DNA of 64,000 nt from Echinococcus granulosus (GCF_000524195.1 NW_020170382.1:1709382-1773381), one strand, 5' to 3'; numbered from the stretch's first letter, positions 40,101 to 61,747 are shown. The notes: generated by a model not told the origin, from the sequence alone. Translations and numbers: made by a program.

Positions 40101-41917
40101 TTCCTTCTGGCTTGAACAAAAACCGTGTCATTGCAAAGGTCTTTTACATCAATTATGGAACTCATAAAGGTTTGATTAAGCAAACACACGCATTTCAGAA
40201 AAGTAATGATAACACGGTTAAAATGATCCCCGGTATTCACAAGCGGATTTAGTCTGAAATTTCCGCCTTTTTCCTCGCATGTAAGGGTGATTTGTGGGTT
40301 TTATTTATTATTTAAGAGTGGGCCATTCTATTCGCCGAGCTATTTACGGGTGCTTTTCGTCACAGAGCCATCGTTATACAGATACTTTGAAATCGCTGTC
40401 AACGAGGGTGCGGCTAATGCACACAACGTATGCAGATCAGCGGTTTGATTAAGCACATACGACAGTGTACTCAAAAATAGCTCGCGTAGGTAGTTCGAGT
40501 TGCGACTACGTTTGGTACTGTCAACGCATGGAAGTAGCCTTGATTGGCATTTCAGTGGACCTTACCAGTCCTCCACTGTAGATGTCAATTACTAAACTAC
40601 CTCATATGGGCATGCTTTGGTTATTTGAAACACCACTTCTCAACCAAAAGGTAGGAAAGTGGAATTTCGCGGCGAAATCGGATTTTGAATATCTACTAGC
40701 TTTATAACGACAAGTGTGGTAAAGTTCAGTCATTTTAAAGGATGGTTATTGGAACTCTTAGTTACAGCTCAATAACTTCAAGTTTTTAGCAGTGCATGCG
40801 CTGGATTTCTTGCGCTTTCAACTACATGGAAGGATTTGGAGCCCGTTAGCAAATGGTGTACTTCAGGTGAAGGCATTGTGCATTCACCTGCCCGATGTGT
40901 GGACGACGGACAACTGTGCCCTCTTTCGCGCAGCTGTGGCAACCCAATGGCTTCTTCTCCCCACTAAATCAAATTAGATCATCATAAGCTGGAATTACAC
41001 ACTAAAATATGCAACCCTAAAAATAGAACGCTTCTCGAACTAATTCCAACGACATTTTCGGGGCACTCGTATCACCACTCAGTTCGGTGGGACTGCTGAG
41101 AAAAGAGGGAGAAGGGTCTTTAACCAAGAAGGTGTTGTTCAGTGACTGATCGACCGCAATTAAAGGCCCAATTCTCAATTAGGAATAGCCAGTGACATAT
41201 GAACTGATGCTATAGACTGATCAATTTTTCACTAGCCTGAAAACGAAAATGTTTTCATCTTCTCACCCGCGGCTTTTGATTGCATCGGTAAAGGTATCAC
41301 TGTCCTGCACCCTAATAGATAAAAAATATTTTTAAAGCAAATCTCAAGTACAAAAAACTTGGAGGTACCGGAAAAGCCAAAAAATAAATTTATGGACATT
41401 GTTTATTGACTGAACAACTCTCGAAATTTTTCTCGCTTCTCAGACGATCAGGTCAGCTGAATTTTTGGGTCCTTCCTCATTGCAGCACATTCAAAACATG
41501 GAGTCAAAAGTGAACAAACTGAAGTCCGAGATGCTTCAGCTACAGAACCGTCTACAAGCCTCTGAGAGTCGCCGCGTCGCCGGTCCGGAAAAGCCATTAG
41601 TTGAGGATCGACAGGGCAAACCACCTGAAGTCAGGCGATATCAAAAGCCTCCCGCTTCTACCTCCGCCACTGGTACCATCTCGTCAGCGACGAGACCTGC
41701 AAATCGAGCCGTTAGCATTGGCGGCCAAGCCTGCAATCGCTCTAGATGCATTTCTGGCGGTGACGGCGTCTCCCCCATCTACCCCAATGAGGGCTCGCCA
41801 CCTCCTTACCGCATGATCAGGACCTCAGCTCCCACCAACACCCGTAAGGAAATCGTTTATTCTGTAGTGTTTAGTGCGTTTAAATACCTATTATTGAGGC
41901 CCAGAGATACTGACTGA
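1046..41917 (+). CDS. Large coiled-coil protein, 12 exons, family not recognised
   Basis: Twelve exons join into one continuous 907-codon frame: 1046-1131, 1545-1782, 2230-2337, 2904-3096, 3490-3746, 7795-8070, 14208-14402, 16459-16743, 20118-20393, 31106-31291, 35886-36077, 41486-41917. Residues 20-800 are rich in Glu, Lys, Arg, Gln, Leu and Ala with few Pro or Gly, as expected for long alpha-helical coiled coils. The last 110 residues are Pro/Ser/Gly-rich and disordered-looking. There is no signal peptide, membrane segment or catalytic motif. By analogy with coiled-coil proteins of this size a centrosomal, ciliary or cytoskeletal scaffold is plausible, but this is inference from composition and I could not assign a family. 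The start is the first ATG, with A at -3. Weak points are the exon 2 donor (GTAGAC), the acceptor choice at 20118 or 20124, and the 3' end, where a donor at 41844 may lead to another last exon at 43514. Exons could be missing from the longest introns. Confidence 0.82.
1545..1782 (+). CDS. Coiled-coil gene exon 2 (residues 29-108)
   Basis: Acceptor is TACCAG|GG. Encodes a helical stretch including LTEAKETISRLTAELEHIRR. The open frame runs to a TGA at 1801, so the exon must splice before it. The only suitable site is AAA|GTAGAC, which is weak but gives phase 0 and matches exon 3. Confidence 0.65.
2230..2337 (+). CDS. Coiled-coil gene exon 3 (residues 109-144)
   Basis: Acceptor is GTTCAG|CG and donor AAG|GTGGGG, phase 0 at both ends, 36 codons. 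Encodes REHESSIKSITDELNKVQRQ followed by a similar helical run. A second acceptor at 2222 would break the frame with exon 2. Confidence 0.65.
2904..3096 (+). CDS. Coiled-coil gene exon 4 (residues 145-208)
   Basis: Acceptor is CTTGCAG|AC and donor GAGG|GTAAGT. Extremely Ala/Glu-rich helix (for example MAAEARAAAERLREKEAQSA). It is GC-rich compared with the AT-rich introns around it, which helps delimit it. Ends in phase 1, completed by CC at 3490. Confidence 0.8.
3490..3746 (+). CDS. Coiled-coil gene exon 5 (residues 209-294)
   Basis: Acceptor is TTTTTTCAG|CC with a good pyrimidine tract; donor AAT|GTGAGG, phase 0. Contains TRVEELEIENDHLKGVIIGL with clear heptad spacing of hydrophobic residues. 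From here on every intron is phase 0. Confidence 0.8.
3747..7794 (+). other. Intron 5 of the coiled-coil gene
   Basis: 4.05 kb, AT-rich. Holds a (CA)n run at 5192-5208. Short open frames on both strands lack coding-like composition and matching splice sites. No gene or repeat family recognised. Confidence 0.7.
5192..5208. repeat. (CA)n microsatellite
   Basis: Uninterrupted CA dinucleotides, about 8.5 units, inside intron 5. Confidence 0.9.
7795..8070 (+). CDS. Coiled-coil gene exon 6 (residues 295-386)
   Basis: Acceptor is CTCACAAG|AC after a pyrimidine-rich run; donor GAT|GTAAGT. 92 codons, phase 0 at both ends, Glu/Ala/Arg-rich helix (VTELQAEIRALQQQTAEFAA). It also has two Cys near its end. 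Confidence 0.85.
11005..11127 (+). other. Candidate cassette exon, 41 codons
   Basis: Bounded by CCACAG at its 5' side and CAG|GTGGTT at its 3' side, open throughout, phase 0 at both ends and therefore compatible with exons 6 and 7. The encoded residues are Ser/Lys/Thr-rich with three Cys and do not look like coiled coil. The donor is weak. It may be chance. Confidence 0.15.
12311..12475. repeat. Inverted repeat, about 165 bp element or hairpin
   Basis: GTGGAATTTCCCACA at 12319-12333 has its exact 15-base reverse complement at 12454-12468. The match continues outward through CAATG with a one-base gap. The arms enclose about 120 bp. This could be a small terminal-inverted-repeat element (MITE-like) or a stem-loop in the pre-mRNA. 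No clear target-site duplication was seen. Confidence 0.5.
14208..14402 (+). CDS. Coiled-coil gene exon 7 (residues 387-451)
   Basis: Acceptor is TATAAAG|AC and donor GAG|GTAATT. 65 codons, phase 0 at both ends. Starts TLCQERDTLLLQLSEQQSME. It is less charged than its neighbours and contains two Trp/Phe-bearing turns. Confidence 0.8.
14403..16458 (+). other. Intron 7 of the coiled-coil gene
   Basis: 2.06 kb of AT-rich sequence with no supported feature. Confidence 0.7.
16459..16743 (+). CDS. Coiled-coil gene exon 8 (residues 452-546)
   Basis: Acceptor is CGTTTCAG|CT and donor GAG|GTGGGT. 95 codons, phase 0 at both ends. Classic coiled coil (DMGRLQEELAEAREKLHSVA), and GC-rich relative to the introns. 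Confidence 0.87.
16744..20117 (+). other. Intron 8 of the coiled-coil gene
   Basis: 3.4 kb, AT-rich, becoming T-rich on the plus strand from about 19.1 kb. Nothing else supported. Confidence 0.7.
20118..20393 (+). CDS. Coiled-coil gene exon 9 (residues 547-638)
   Basis: Acceptor is TTCTCTAG|CTGCAG. A second AG six bases on would remove only Leu-Gln. Donor is CAT|GTAGGC. 92 codons, phase 0 at both ends. A Cys/His-containing patch (CAHRGGECSHD) interrupts the helix near its middle; it is too short to call a zinc site. Confidence 0.83.
25317..25384. repeat. Two adjacent GC-rich hairpins
   Basis: CGCTCC-TTCG-GGCG at 25317-25330 is a short stem with a TTCG loop and one bulge. Thirty bases on, AGCC(CC)CCACC-TTATGC-GGTGGGCT at 25360-25384 forms a second, longer stem. 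They stand out from the AT-rich intron and may belong to a degraded mobile element or a structured RNA. The family is unknown. Confidence 0.4.
25829..25842. repeat. (TG)n microsatellite
   Basis: Seven TG units followed by CGCGC, in intron 9. Confidence 0.85.
31106..31291 (+). CDS. Coiled-coil gene exon 10 (residues 639-700)
   Basis: Acceptor is CATTCAG|GT and donor GAG|GTAATG. 62 codons, phase 0 at both ends. Coiled coil with ITDLQEQLRSASSREEEQRS. It follows the longest intron in the window. Confidence 0.85.
31292..35885 (+). other. Intron 10 of the coiled-coil gene
   Basis: 4.6 kb, AT-rich. Contains the exon look-alike at 35204. Short open frames at 34.4-34.8 kb show no recognisable protein. 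Confidence 0.65.
35204..35311 (+). pseudogene. Possible decayed copy of exon 11 start
   Basis: A strong pyrimidine tract and TGTGCAG lead into NRSLQEQLLANG, which parallels NHRLHEQLAASE at the start of exon 11 (6 of 12 residues identical; both follow a CAG acceptor). The similarity fades after about 12 codons and the frame ends at TAG 35309-35311. The only usable downstream donor would be out of phase with exon 11. It may be a dead partial exon duplication or chance. Confidence 0.3.
35886..36077 (+). CDS. Coiled-coil gene exon 11 (residues 701-764)
   Basis: Acceptor is GTACACAG|AA and donor AGG|GTATGT. 64 codons, phase 0 at both ends. Starts NHRLHEQLAASEAHFEKSMI. A sequence resembling its 5' boundary lies about 680 bp upstream (see 35204). 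Confidence 0.85.
36078..41485 (+). other. Intron 11 of the coiled-coil gene
   Basis: 5.4 kb, AT-rich. Contains a GC-richer patch at 38.2-38.4 kb followed by a small palindrome at 38427-38450 (TCGTAATT, 8-base loop, AATTACGA). No coding exon was supported. Confidence 0.65.
41486..41917 (+). CDS. Coiled-coil gene exon 12, Pro/Ser-rich tail (residues 765-907)
   Basis: Acceptor is CATTGCAG|CA. The first 30 codons finish the coiled coil (MESKVNKLKSEMLQLQNRLQ). The rest is a Pro/Ser/Thr/Gly tail. If unspliced it stops at TGA 41915-41917. The last 24 codons are AT-rich and look non-coding, and C|GTAAGG at 41844 is a fair donor. Splicing there to 43514 would give a 936-residue protein instead. Confidence 0.72.
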   Translation, partial: HIQNMESKVNKLKSEMLQLQNRLQASESRRVAGPEKPLVEDRQGKPPEVRRYQKPPASTSATGTISSATRPANRAVSIGGQACNRSRCISGGDGVSPIYPNEGSPPPYRMIRTSAPTNTRKEIVYSVVFSAFKYLLLRPRDTD

Positions 41918-42482
41918 CTGCTTTTGTTTAATGGATTACAAGTTCTAACATGCATTCTGGTGATATATGAAGGGATAATTTGCTAGAAATCTGCTCATCC
42001 TCAAGAATTTGGTGTCTTATGAAGTCATGAAGTTATTAATGCACATATAATGAAACGAAACTTGTATTTTGCCACAAAAGCATTAACGCAGGTGATAAAG
42101 TAGTCATCCGTCCATCCAAATGAGGGCTTATACCTTTTTTGGATGATTATAACCTCAACGGTCTCCAATATCCGTAAGAATTGTAATATTAGTGACCTCC
42201 TGTAAAAGTGGCTTTAATACCGCGGTTTAATACCTACGTACACCCTATCATATTTTCGGGTAGTAGATTGTTTCTAGGCCCTCTCTCTAGAGAGATACTT
42301 GTCTCACTGGTACGCGTATCAAAATGTCGCTCACTCTACCATAAAAGTACATACATCTTCTTTCCATCCTGTAATCTGATTCTCTGCTCCGACAAACACT
42401 CGTAAGAGTAGGTCTATTGGTCCTGCTACCCTACGAAACACTTTCTGAATGGTCGTTAGTTCCTTTTAATATGGTTTTTGAA

Positions 42483-42488
42483 AATAAA
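42483..42488 (+). terminator. Possible polyadenylation signal (AATAAA)
   Basis: Plus-strand AATAAA about 570 bp after the TGA of exon 12. A second copy lies at 42634-42639. Either could end the coiled-coil transcript if exon 12 is last. Confidence 0.3.
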
Positions 42489-43513
42489 ATCCATGAGTCG
42501 GGGATCTATCTGCAATGGTTGTGTGAGACCTCCCTTTTTCTGATAACATTTAAAATGACGCTTCTGTAGTCCATAATGATTAGGATTTTTGTTGCCTTAC
42601 AATTAAATAATATCAGCGCCTTTAATTCAGTTTAATAAAGCCAAAGTCCGTCTATGAAGCGGTTGTGTCAGGTGATTGTTAGCTCCCTATGTTATTTTCT
42701 GACAATGTCTAACTTCGTACCTCTAAATTTATGCCACACTTAAATGATTTCATTTTAAAGAAACCTAATCTTGGCTCTGCACACAAGCCCCAGAACTGGG
42801 TAATTCAACAAGCTACAAAACCCACTAGCGAAAATTATAAATAAGGTCACCCGTTCCATTGGGATAGGTTAGGTAATATTCTGCTGATATCCTCGGATCG
42901 TGTCACAATTCATTGTTATCTAGGTGGCTGCGTAGTTTCTGTTGTATTTTAACATTGTCACAGTACTAATTTGAGTGTTTGTCCATCCAAAATGGAATTA
43001 AGTCTAAATTACTTTCTCTCAAACGATCTCTGGCCTTGAGTTTGCATAAGGTACGCTGAATTTTTAATTCTGTCAAGCAGCACAGCTTGTAATACATCAA
43101 GAAATAGTAAAGAATGTGTTGTTCCATCGGGAAAGTAGGTGAAAAAAATGGAACATCTGAGCTGTATTGATAACTCTGAAAGAGAGCGTATTTTAGTAGA
43201 CGGCTAGTCCTGCTGAAACGCGTCACAACACGCCTTCTCCAGCACCCTGTTTGCATGTTTTCCTGACAAATGACGCGGAGCATAGAAGTGTGGGGAAGAA
43301 AATGTCATGCAACAACAAGAGAGACCAATAAAAAAATGGGTCAGCTCAGTATTAAATGTAGAATGGTGATTACACCACTTCAAGAATAAATTACCGCACA
43401 GCCTTTCATCTTTGACTTGAAGGCAAGCGTGCAGCACAAAAGTGGGCACAGGTCGAAATCATTTGAAGAACGCTAATCTGACAATAAAAAAGACGGACAC
43501 GGATGTTACACAG

Positions 43514-43674
43514 ACGCCGCATATCTCGGCGGCCATCGAAGCGCTCCCGATTTCGCTCTCACACACCACGGGGGTATGAATTCCTTCGGGCAAACAAGTT
43601 GGCCCTGGCGATTGACAACATTCTGGAAGTGTCACAGAATTAGTAAAATCTCGAGGGAGGAGGAAGAGATGTAA
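43514..43674 (+). CDS. Candidate alternative last exon of the coiled-coil gene
   Basis: A GC-rich island begins after GTTACACAG. Joined to a donor at 41844 (ACCC|GTAAGG, phase 1) it gives 53 further open codons (HAAYLGGHRSAPDFALTHHG at the start), ending TAA at 43672-43674. An AATAAA lies 139 bp downstream. The pyrimidine tract is poor and the minus strand of the same island is also open for about 85 codons, so coding status is uncertain. Confidence 0.3.
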
Positions 43675-43812
43675 CTGAGGTTGGCAAGGGGAACAAATTA
43701 GAATGGGATTTACAGTGTCTAATCCACTTTGGTATTGCCTTAATTAAACTCAATTCCATTAAGTCGTAATTCAAGTTTTATTTGCGCAGCCTGAAAGGCA
43801 TAGGTTATTTGA

Positions 43813-43818
43813 AATAAA
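43813..43818 (+). terminator. Possible polyadenylation signal (AATAAA)
   Basis: Sits 139 bp after the stop of the candidate last exon at 43514-43674, a normal spacing for a short 3' UTR. Confidence 0.3.
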
Positions 43819-43941
43819 ATTGAATTTTTTTAACAAATTATCGTACTTTGGTGTTTCGGGGCTTGAATTTTGCAATCGCAGGGACTTAAAATACCTTGGC
43901 AGCAGCGTCCACCGTAGTAATAGATGTGATTTCTACCGGGA

Positions 43942-43990
43942 CGCTGTGTAAGTCCGGACCAAAAACGGTCCTTACTCCTTTAGCACAGCG
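43942..43990. repeat. Imperfect hairpin, 49 nt
   Basis: CGCTGT (43942-43947) pairs with ACAGCG (43985-43990), GTAA (43948-43951) with TTAC (43972-43975), and GGACC (43956-43960) with GGTCC (43967-43971) around a six-base loop. The stem has a four-base bulge and a nine-base internal loop. It lies between two convergent genes and could be a 3' UTR structure of either. Confidence 0.45.
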
Positions 43991-46671
43991 CCGCAAAGGA
44001 GCTTCATTTTCCCCTCCCCCCTCACGACACCACGGCACTTGTTCCCAATCACTTTAGCGGCATCGGTAAGTTAATAATGTCTTGCATACATGAACTCTAC
44101 TATAAGCAAAAAACTTTGCTGTTTGGTCGAGAAGAATGCTAGATTGAACAGTAATTGTTGATAGGAGGATTGTGCGCCAACGCCAACTCATCTAATGCGC
44201 GTGGACCTAGTAACTCCCCCCCCTGTGAGTACTAGTTGCCGTGATTCAAAATTTCCGTCGAGCGTATTGCGTGGTGGGAACATTCATTAGTAGATGATAG
44301 GAATTGGAACCAACTTCAGCGTCACTTGTCAAATAAGCCATTTGGAAAATGCGACAAATCCAGATAAAATGCGAGTAAAAGAGGAAAGGGGGCAGGGAGG
44401 AGATTAGTGGCCACCAGCTCGTCTCCTCCTACGAGTTCCATCAGCAGGTGCGTAGACTGAAGTTGTTGTTACTCTTAATGACATAAACAAACCACATCCA
44501 CTTTTACTAGGTCCTGTGTCTCCCCAAAGTTTGACTAAGAACAATTGCGTAAAGTTCATTGATTAAGATGTCTATCTTTCAGTCGCACCTAAATGCGCTA
44601 TTTTGAATACATTTAACCAACTCCCAAGTGTTAATTAAAAACTGGGTTCGATTGGGACTGCAACGTGCCAACCAACTAACTAGTCATGGCCTCATCAACC
44701 TGTCCTAGTTCCTCCAAAAATGCCTCGTTAACATCAACTGCGCAGCATTTGAGACTCGGATTTCTCATCCGAACTCGGCGTCACAAATGCGTGACATGTG
44801 CTCCTTATCAGTTTGTGCCAACAAACTACACCTAATCGCACTGCAAACAGGTTGACTGGGTACAAAAAAATAAAGTGGAGGGAGCAGATTTTTGGCCTGA
44901 GGCTAATTACTAACAGTGACTAATAATAACCTCTGATCATCTGTAGTTTAGGACCACTGTAAAAACATTCAGTCTTGACACTCACTGAGGCATGCACTTT
45001 TGCGTGCCTCAATTTACCAATGATAAAGTTGGGATAGGCAGAATGGAGTTTTGTTAAACACCCACTTTTGATAGCAATGGTTCCTGTGCTGTCACGAAAA
45101 TCGCGAGGAGAGCCGTTTTGAGTGAAATCCAAGACCACGTTCTGCTGTTCGTTCGAAATGGACACTTCGATGAGTGCCTTCTAGGGCTTCTTCAAGTGCA
45201 TGACACCAGCTTCCTCCCTCCCAAAATTATTGCACTTAAGGCCTCCGAGTGTGACTGTTGCACTTCCTGTCAGAAAAATTCTTATTCTCACACTTTCAAC
45301 TGCTGTGCACAGGCTAGTCAGTGTGGATACTGAGGGAGGAGAGCAGGAAGCCAAGTAGAATTTAAACGATAACCTGTCCAAGGCTGCTCGAGCGTATCTG
45401 TGGTCAATCCAAGCTCATCCCCCTTTGGAACCATTTCAGGCGCAAAACTTCGATTCCTACTCCCTGATTCAAATCGAGGCATGGCGCCAAGGCCACAGAG
45501 AACCTGACTTCCTTTGCTCCTCCTGCCCTTCCAAGCCCAACAAGCCTTCTTCGTGCTGCTTCCTTCCCCTTTAAAATTTTGGTCGTCCCCCCCCACGATG
45601 TCATCTGTACCTCTTTATGCTTGTACAAGAAAGCCGCTTTGTTTTCAACTTTCTTCGTGTAAATCGCGGCCTCTACTTTCCCTTAAGGTTGAGGAACGTC
45701 AAGTGGAGCGTCGATTCCCTTGATAGAAAAATGACTGACCGAAATAGAGATCGGACAGAAGAAACTCCAGTCCCCGTGCCAAAAATCGAATTATCTCAGT
45801 AGAAGAGCCGTCATTCCCTTTGTGGATGAACATCGATGAATGAAGGAAACGATAAGTGAAAGAGGAGAAGCAAGTTGTTATGTAAGATAGCAAAAATAAT
45901 TGTTCGGTGGGTGAAACATTGGAAATGTGGGAAGGCGAGAAAGGCGGGCGGGGAGGGGGGAAGGGTTTTACGTGGTTAAGTGAAGCGTAATGGGGTGGGA
46001 GGAAACAACAAATGTCTGCTTGGTCGCTCCACAACACACATGCGTACACGTGCTTCCCTTTGCTTTCCTTCGCCGCTTGCAGCGTGGCAATCGGTGAGGC
46101 GGATAAATCAGTGGAGCGTAAGGCGCAATGATGACAAGAATAATAATGGTGATAGTGATAATCCTTCGCCTCTCGGATAGTACCTGCGAGCACGCACGTG
46201 AACACACAGAAGGATGTAGAGAGTGGAGAAAGTGAGCCACTAAGGGGGGAGCAAAAGGGATGGAGAAGACACAGCCAACAAGTGGGAAAAGAAGGATGGG
46301 AGGAGGGGAGGGTGGGGACCGAGGAATGGCAGAACACAGGTGGGCGGGTGCGTGCACGATAGAGTCCGTAGTGCAAAATGCTGCGGCTAGTGGAGATGGT
46401 TTGAGCAAAGTTCTTTCTGATTTTTGTTGTTTTTGAGACGGAGGGGACGAGATGAGGAAAGGAAAGAAACAAATAGGTCTGTAATGTGCGTTTAAATGAA
46501 AGCTCTTGCAACACATGAATGGAGGGAAGGGGGGAACAAAAAGACTGTGTGTGTGGATTATAAAATTTGGGAGGAACAGTGAGGGTGAGTGGGGATTTTT
46601 CTATACAGGAGGGCACACACGCAGTTGTGATCTGGAATGTAATGAGGGAAGCGAGTGAGGAAGACACCTTC
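43991..46671. other. Tail-to-tail region, probably STK38 3' UTR
   Basis: Follows the stop of the minus-strand kinase. From 45.9 to 46.6 kb the plus strand is strongly purine-rich (G/A) and the sense strand of the kinase correspondingly pyrimidine-rich. This produces a 322-codon minus-strand open frame (45699-46667) in a different frame from the kinase. I treat that frame as a composition artefact. The first AATAAA on the minus strand is far off, at 43777-43782, so the 3' end is undefined. Confidence 0.5.
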
Positions 46672-58086
<11,415 letters not shown>

Positions 58087-59066
58087 ATTGACCGAAACGC
58101 GGTCCTGCACAGAGGCTTGTGATCTGAAAACGGGCTGAAAGTGGTAGATTAAGTGGATGCAAGTGAAGTATTTGACGAATAAAAATGGGTTCTAAGGGCC
58201 GTAAAAATCGAAGCGACTCACGAAAATGTAAATACCCGGATTCAAGTTTACTACTTCGACTTAAGAGAGAAAGGGACGAAAAACCCGTGTTTACATACCA
58301 AAATTAGAAGAATCGAACAATACCAAAATAAGCATCTAGGAAGGGTGTCATTCACACAAAGCGCTTCATTGATAGTCATAGTAGACATGCTTTTAGTGTC
58401 ACCAAAAAAATACAAAAGCTCACAAATAGCAATAAAAATAAAATGAGTGTCGGTATAGCAAAAGCACGGAAAAAAACACCATATATATACATATTTTTTT
58501 AGCTAGCCTACTTTATCACTGCGGGTTTATGGGAAAAAGTACCAAGAGATAAAACCTTTGGATAAAATAGAAAGGAAATCCGGTGCCTAAATAGCTGCCC
58601 AATTTCGATTGCGCTCACTATATATGGCTAGACACGCACACTCGATAAGGTCCATACAAGAAAACAATAAACTTTCCAAGATGAAAATCACTTATTCTGC
58701 AAAGTTTCTTGAATTATCAAGACTAATAAACACGTTAGTAGCGGGTAGAATTAACGAAGATCAAAAGATTCAGCGTAAGAAAGAGATAAGTCCAACAAAC
58801 GCGGACGACCTCATACTCACATTATGCAGTATACCGCGATGAGAATGGATAGATAAAAACTGAAAACGGCAGCAATCAGCCAATAGAAAAATAATCCTTC
58901 AAATATCTGAAGGTGGCTCAGAAAAAGTCTGTACTGAAAAACTTAAACAACAAAGTTGCAAACAGAAATTTAAATGGGCGTAAAAATAATAATACTAAAA
59001 TAAATTGAAAGATGCAAACAAATGTAACAAAAAAGACCATAAAAGGCATCGCAACCTTTTTTACAA

Positions 59067-59072
59067 TTTATT
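59067..59072 (-). terminator. Possible polyadenylation signal on minus strand
   Basis: TTTATT on the plus strand reads AATAAA on the minus strand, about 190 bp after the stop of the small ORF at 59264. The motif is common in AT-rich DNA. Confidence 0.2.
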
Positions 59073-59263
59073 AAAAAATTAAATTGGTGCAAATCGTAAG
59101 TTACTCACATGCCTATAGAAATAAAAACAAAAAAATTAGAAAGTATTCGCAGCGCGGTGTTTGTGCACAAATACATTGCCCAAAACCAAAAAGGGGAAGT
59201 TACAAAGCACATGACAACAATTTTGATAAGCAGATTCATTGCATGGATTTTTCGTCTATGCTC

Positions 59264-59533
59264 CTAGTAGAATTTTAAGTCTGGCGATAAGGTTGATTTT
59301 GAAATACACAAATGAGGATACCTAAACTCCTGCAATGGCTTGTAAAATTCTTCAGGTTCTTCGTTAGAAAAAGCATTAACGCAACCTTTACGAAGATGAT
59401 TTATAGATTCTGGGCAAACTGTGAAAGTTAGTGCGTGGAAGCTAGACTTAAGTCGCCACAAGTCAGTATTTTCAGTCGCATTAATCGCAACCATGAATAC
59501 TAACTGTAGGACGAGGACCGTAGGTCTCCTCAT
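59264..59533 (-). CDS. Small ORF with signal-peptide-like start, 89 aa, unrecognised
   Basis: Starts MRRPTVLVLQLVFMVAINAT: two Arg, a 13-residue hydrophobic core, then a polar segment, as in secretory signal peptides. Three Cys (40, 51, 76). A good acceptor (TTGTTTTTAG|AG) lies 17 bases before the ATG, and AATAAA on the minus strand (59067-59072) lies about 190 bp after the stop, so it could be a short secreted-protein gene. Alternatively the donor TTTAG|GTATCC at 59321 could splice it to the STK38 exon at 58123 in frame. No family was recognised. At this length a chance ORF is a real possibility. Confidence 0.28.
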   Translation of the reverse strand: MRRPTVLVLQLVFMVAINATENTDLWRLKSSFHALTFTVCPESINHLRKGCVNAFSNEEPEEFYKPLQEFRYPHLCISKSTLSPDLKFY

Positions 59534-60145
59534 TTTTAATCCTGGCGCTCTAAAAACAAGCCAGTTTGTTTGATTTTGACATATTTTTTGAAAGAAATGG
59601 GTGGGGAAAACGAGTGCAGCGTTTAGTGCGTTGATGGTTTGCAAAAGGTCTTAGGTTCGCAGGGCGTCGACTCTGTCACCACTTTTGGATTGTATTTGCG
59701 CCTTTTCCTAGAAAGGGACACTAAAACAATAGGTGTACTGCATTAACATTTAACAATATTTACGTCAAAGCCAGGTTTAACTAGTGCGTGTGAAGTTTCC
59801 GCACGAGGCCGAAGCGGTGTTGTTGCTATCCCAATATTAATGCAATAATATACTTCTGAAATGTAATCTGGCTTTTTTAAATAAATTACTGGGTATTGCT
59901 TTGAAGCGTAGCCTATACCGTACTATGCATACTTTCCATCTTGTTTTTAAAATTTTTTTGCGCTGGTTTATGGTCGTAGTTTGACCTTGTTTTTATTTTA
60001 TTTGCTGCAACTTTTAAGTTATTGAGTTTTTTAATTTATTGGGAGACTTTTTGACTGGTATTTGTTTGCTTTTTTTTACTGCCCTACTTGTGCGCCCGAT
60101 TTTTAAAGCTCCGCAGTGTTGCCACATACTGCGTTTTTTATTCAA

Positions 60146-61584
<1,439 letters not shown>

Positions 61585-61747
61585 GGTATCTGAGAATCTC
61601 AACCTGCTTCTTCTCTAACCTTCCTGTAGTCGTTTTTTTGTATGACTGGATGAGGGGGTATATGGTGGTGAGTGAATAGTTCCAACCCTGCGCTTTTCCG
61701 CTTTGCCCCCTTTTCGATCTCCCATGTGCACAATCGCGATGAGTCCT

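Larger units (their letters stand above)
58087..60145. promoter_or_regulatory. Divergent STK38/SURF4 upstream region
   Basis: About 2.06 kb separates the two coding starts, so both promoters should lie here. At least one STK38 5' UTR exon is expected, because acceptors occur at 58124 and 58136. The plus strand is A-rich up to about 59.2 kb and T-rich from about 59.85 kb, consistent with divergent transcription. No TATA box was seen for either gene. The small ORF at 59264-59533 lies inside. Confidence 0.45.

Noticed and set aside
43921..43980. Resemblance of CGGTCCTTAC to part of a flatworm spliced-leader sequence
   Set aside because: Only about ten bases agree and the expected leader context and donor site are missing. 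The bases belong to the hairpin at 43942-43990.
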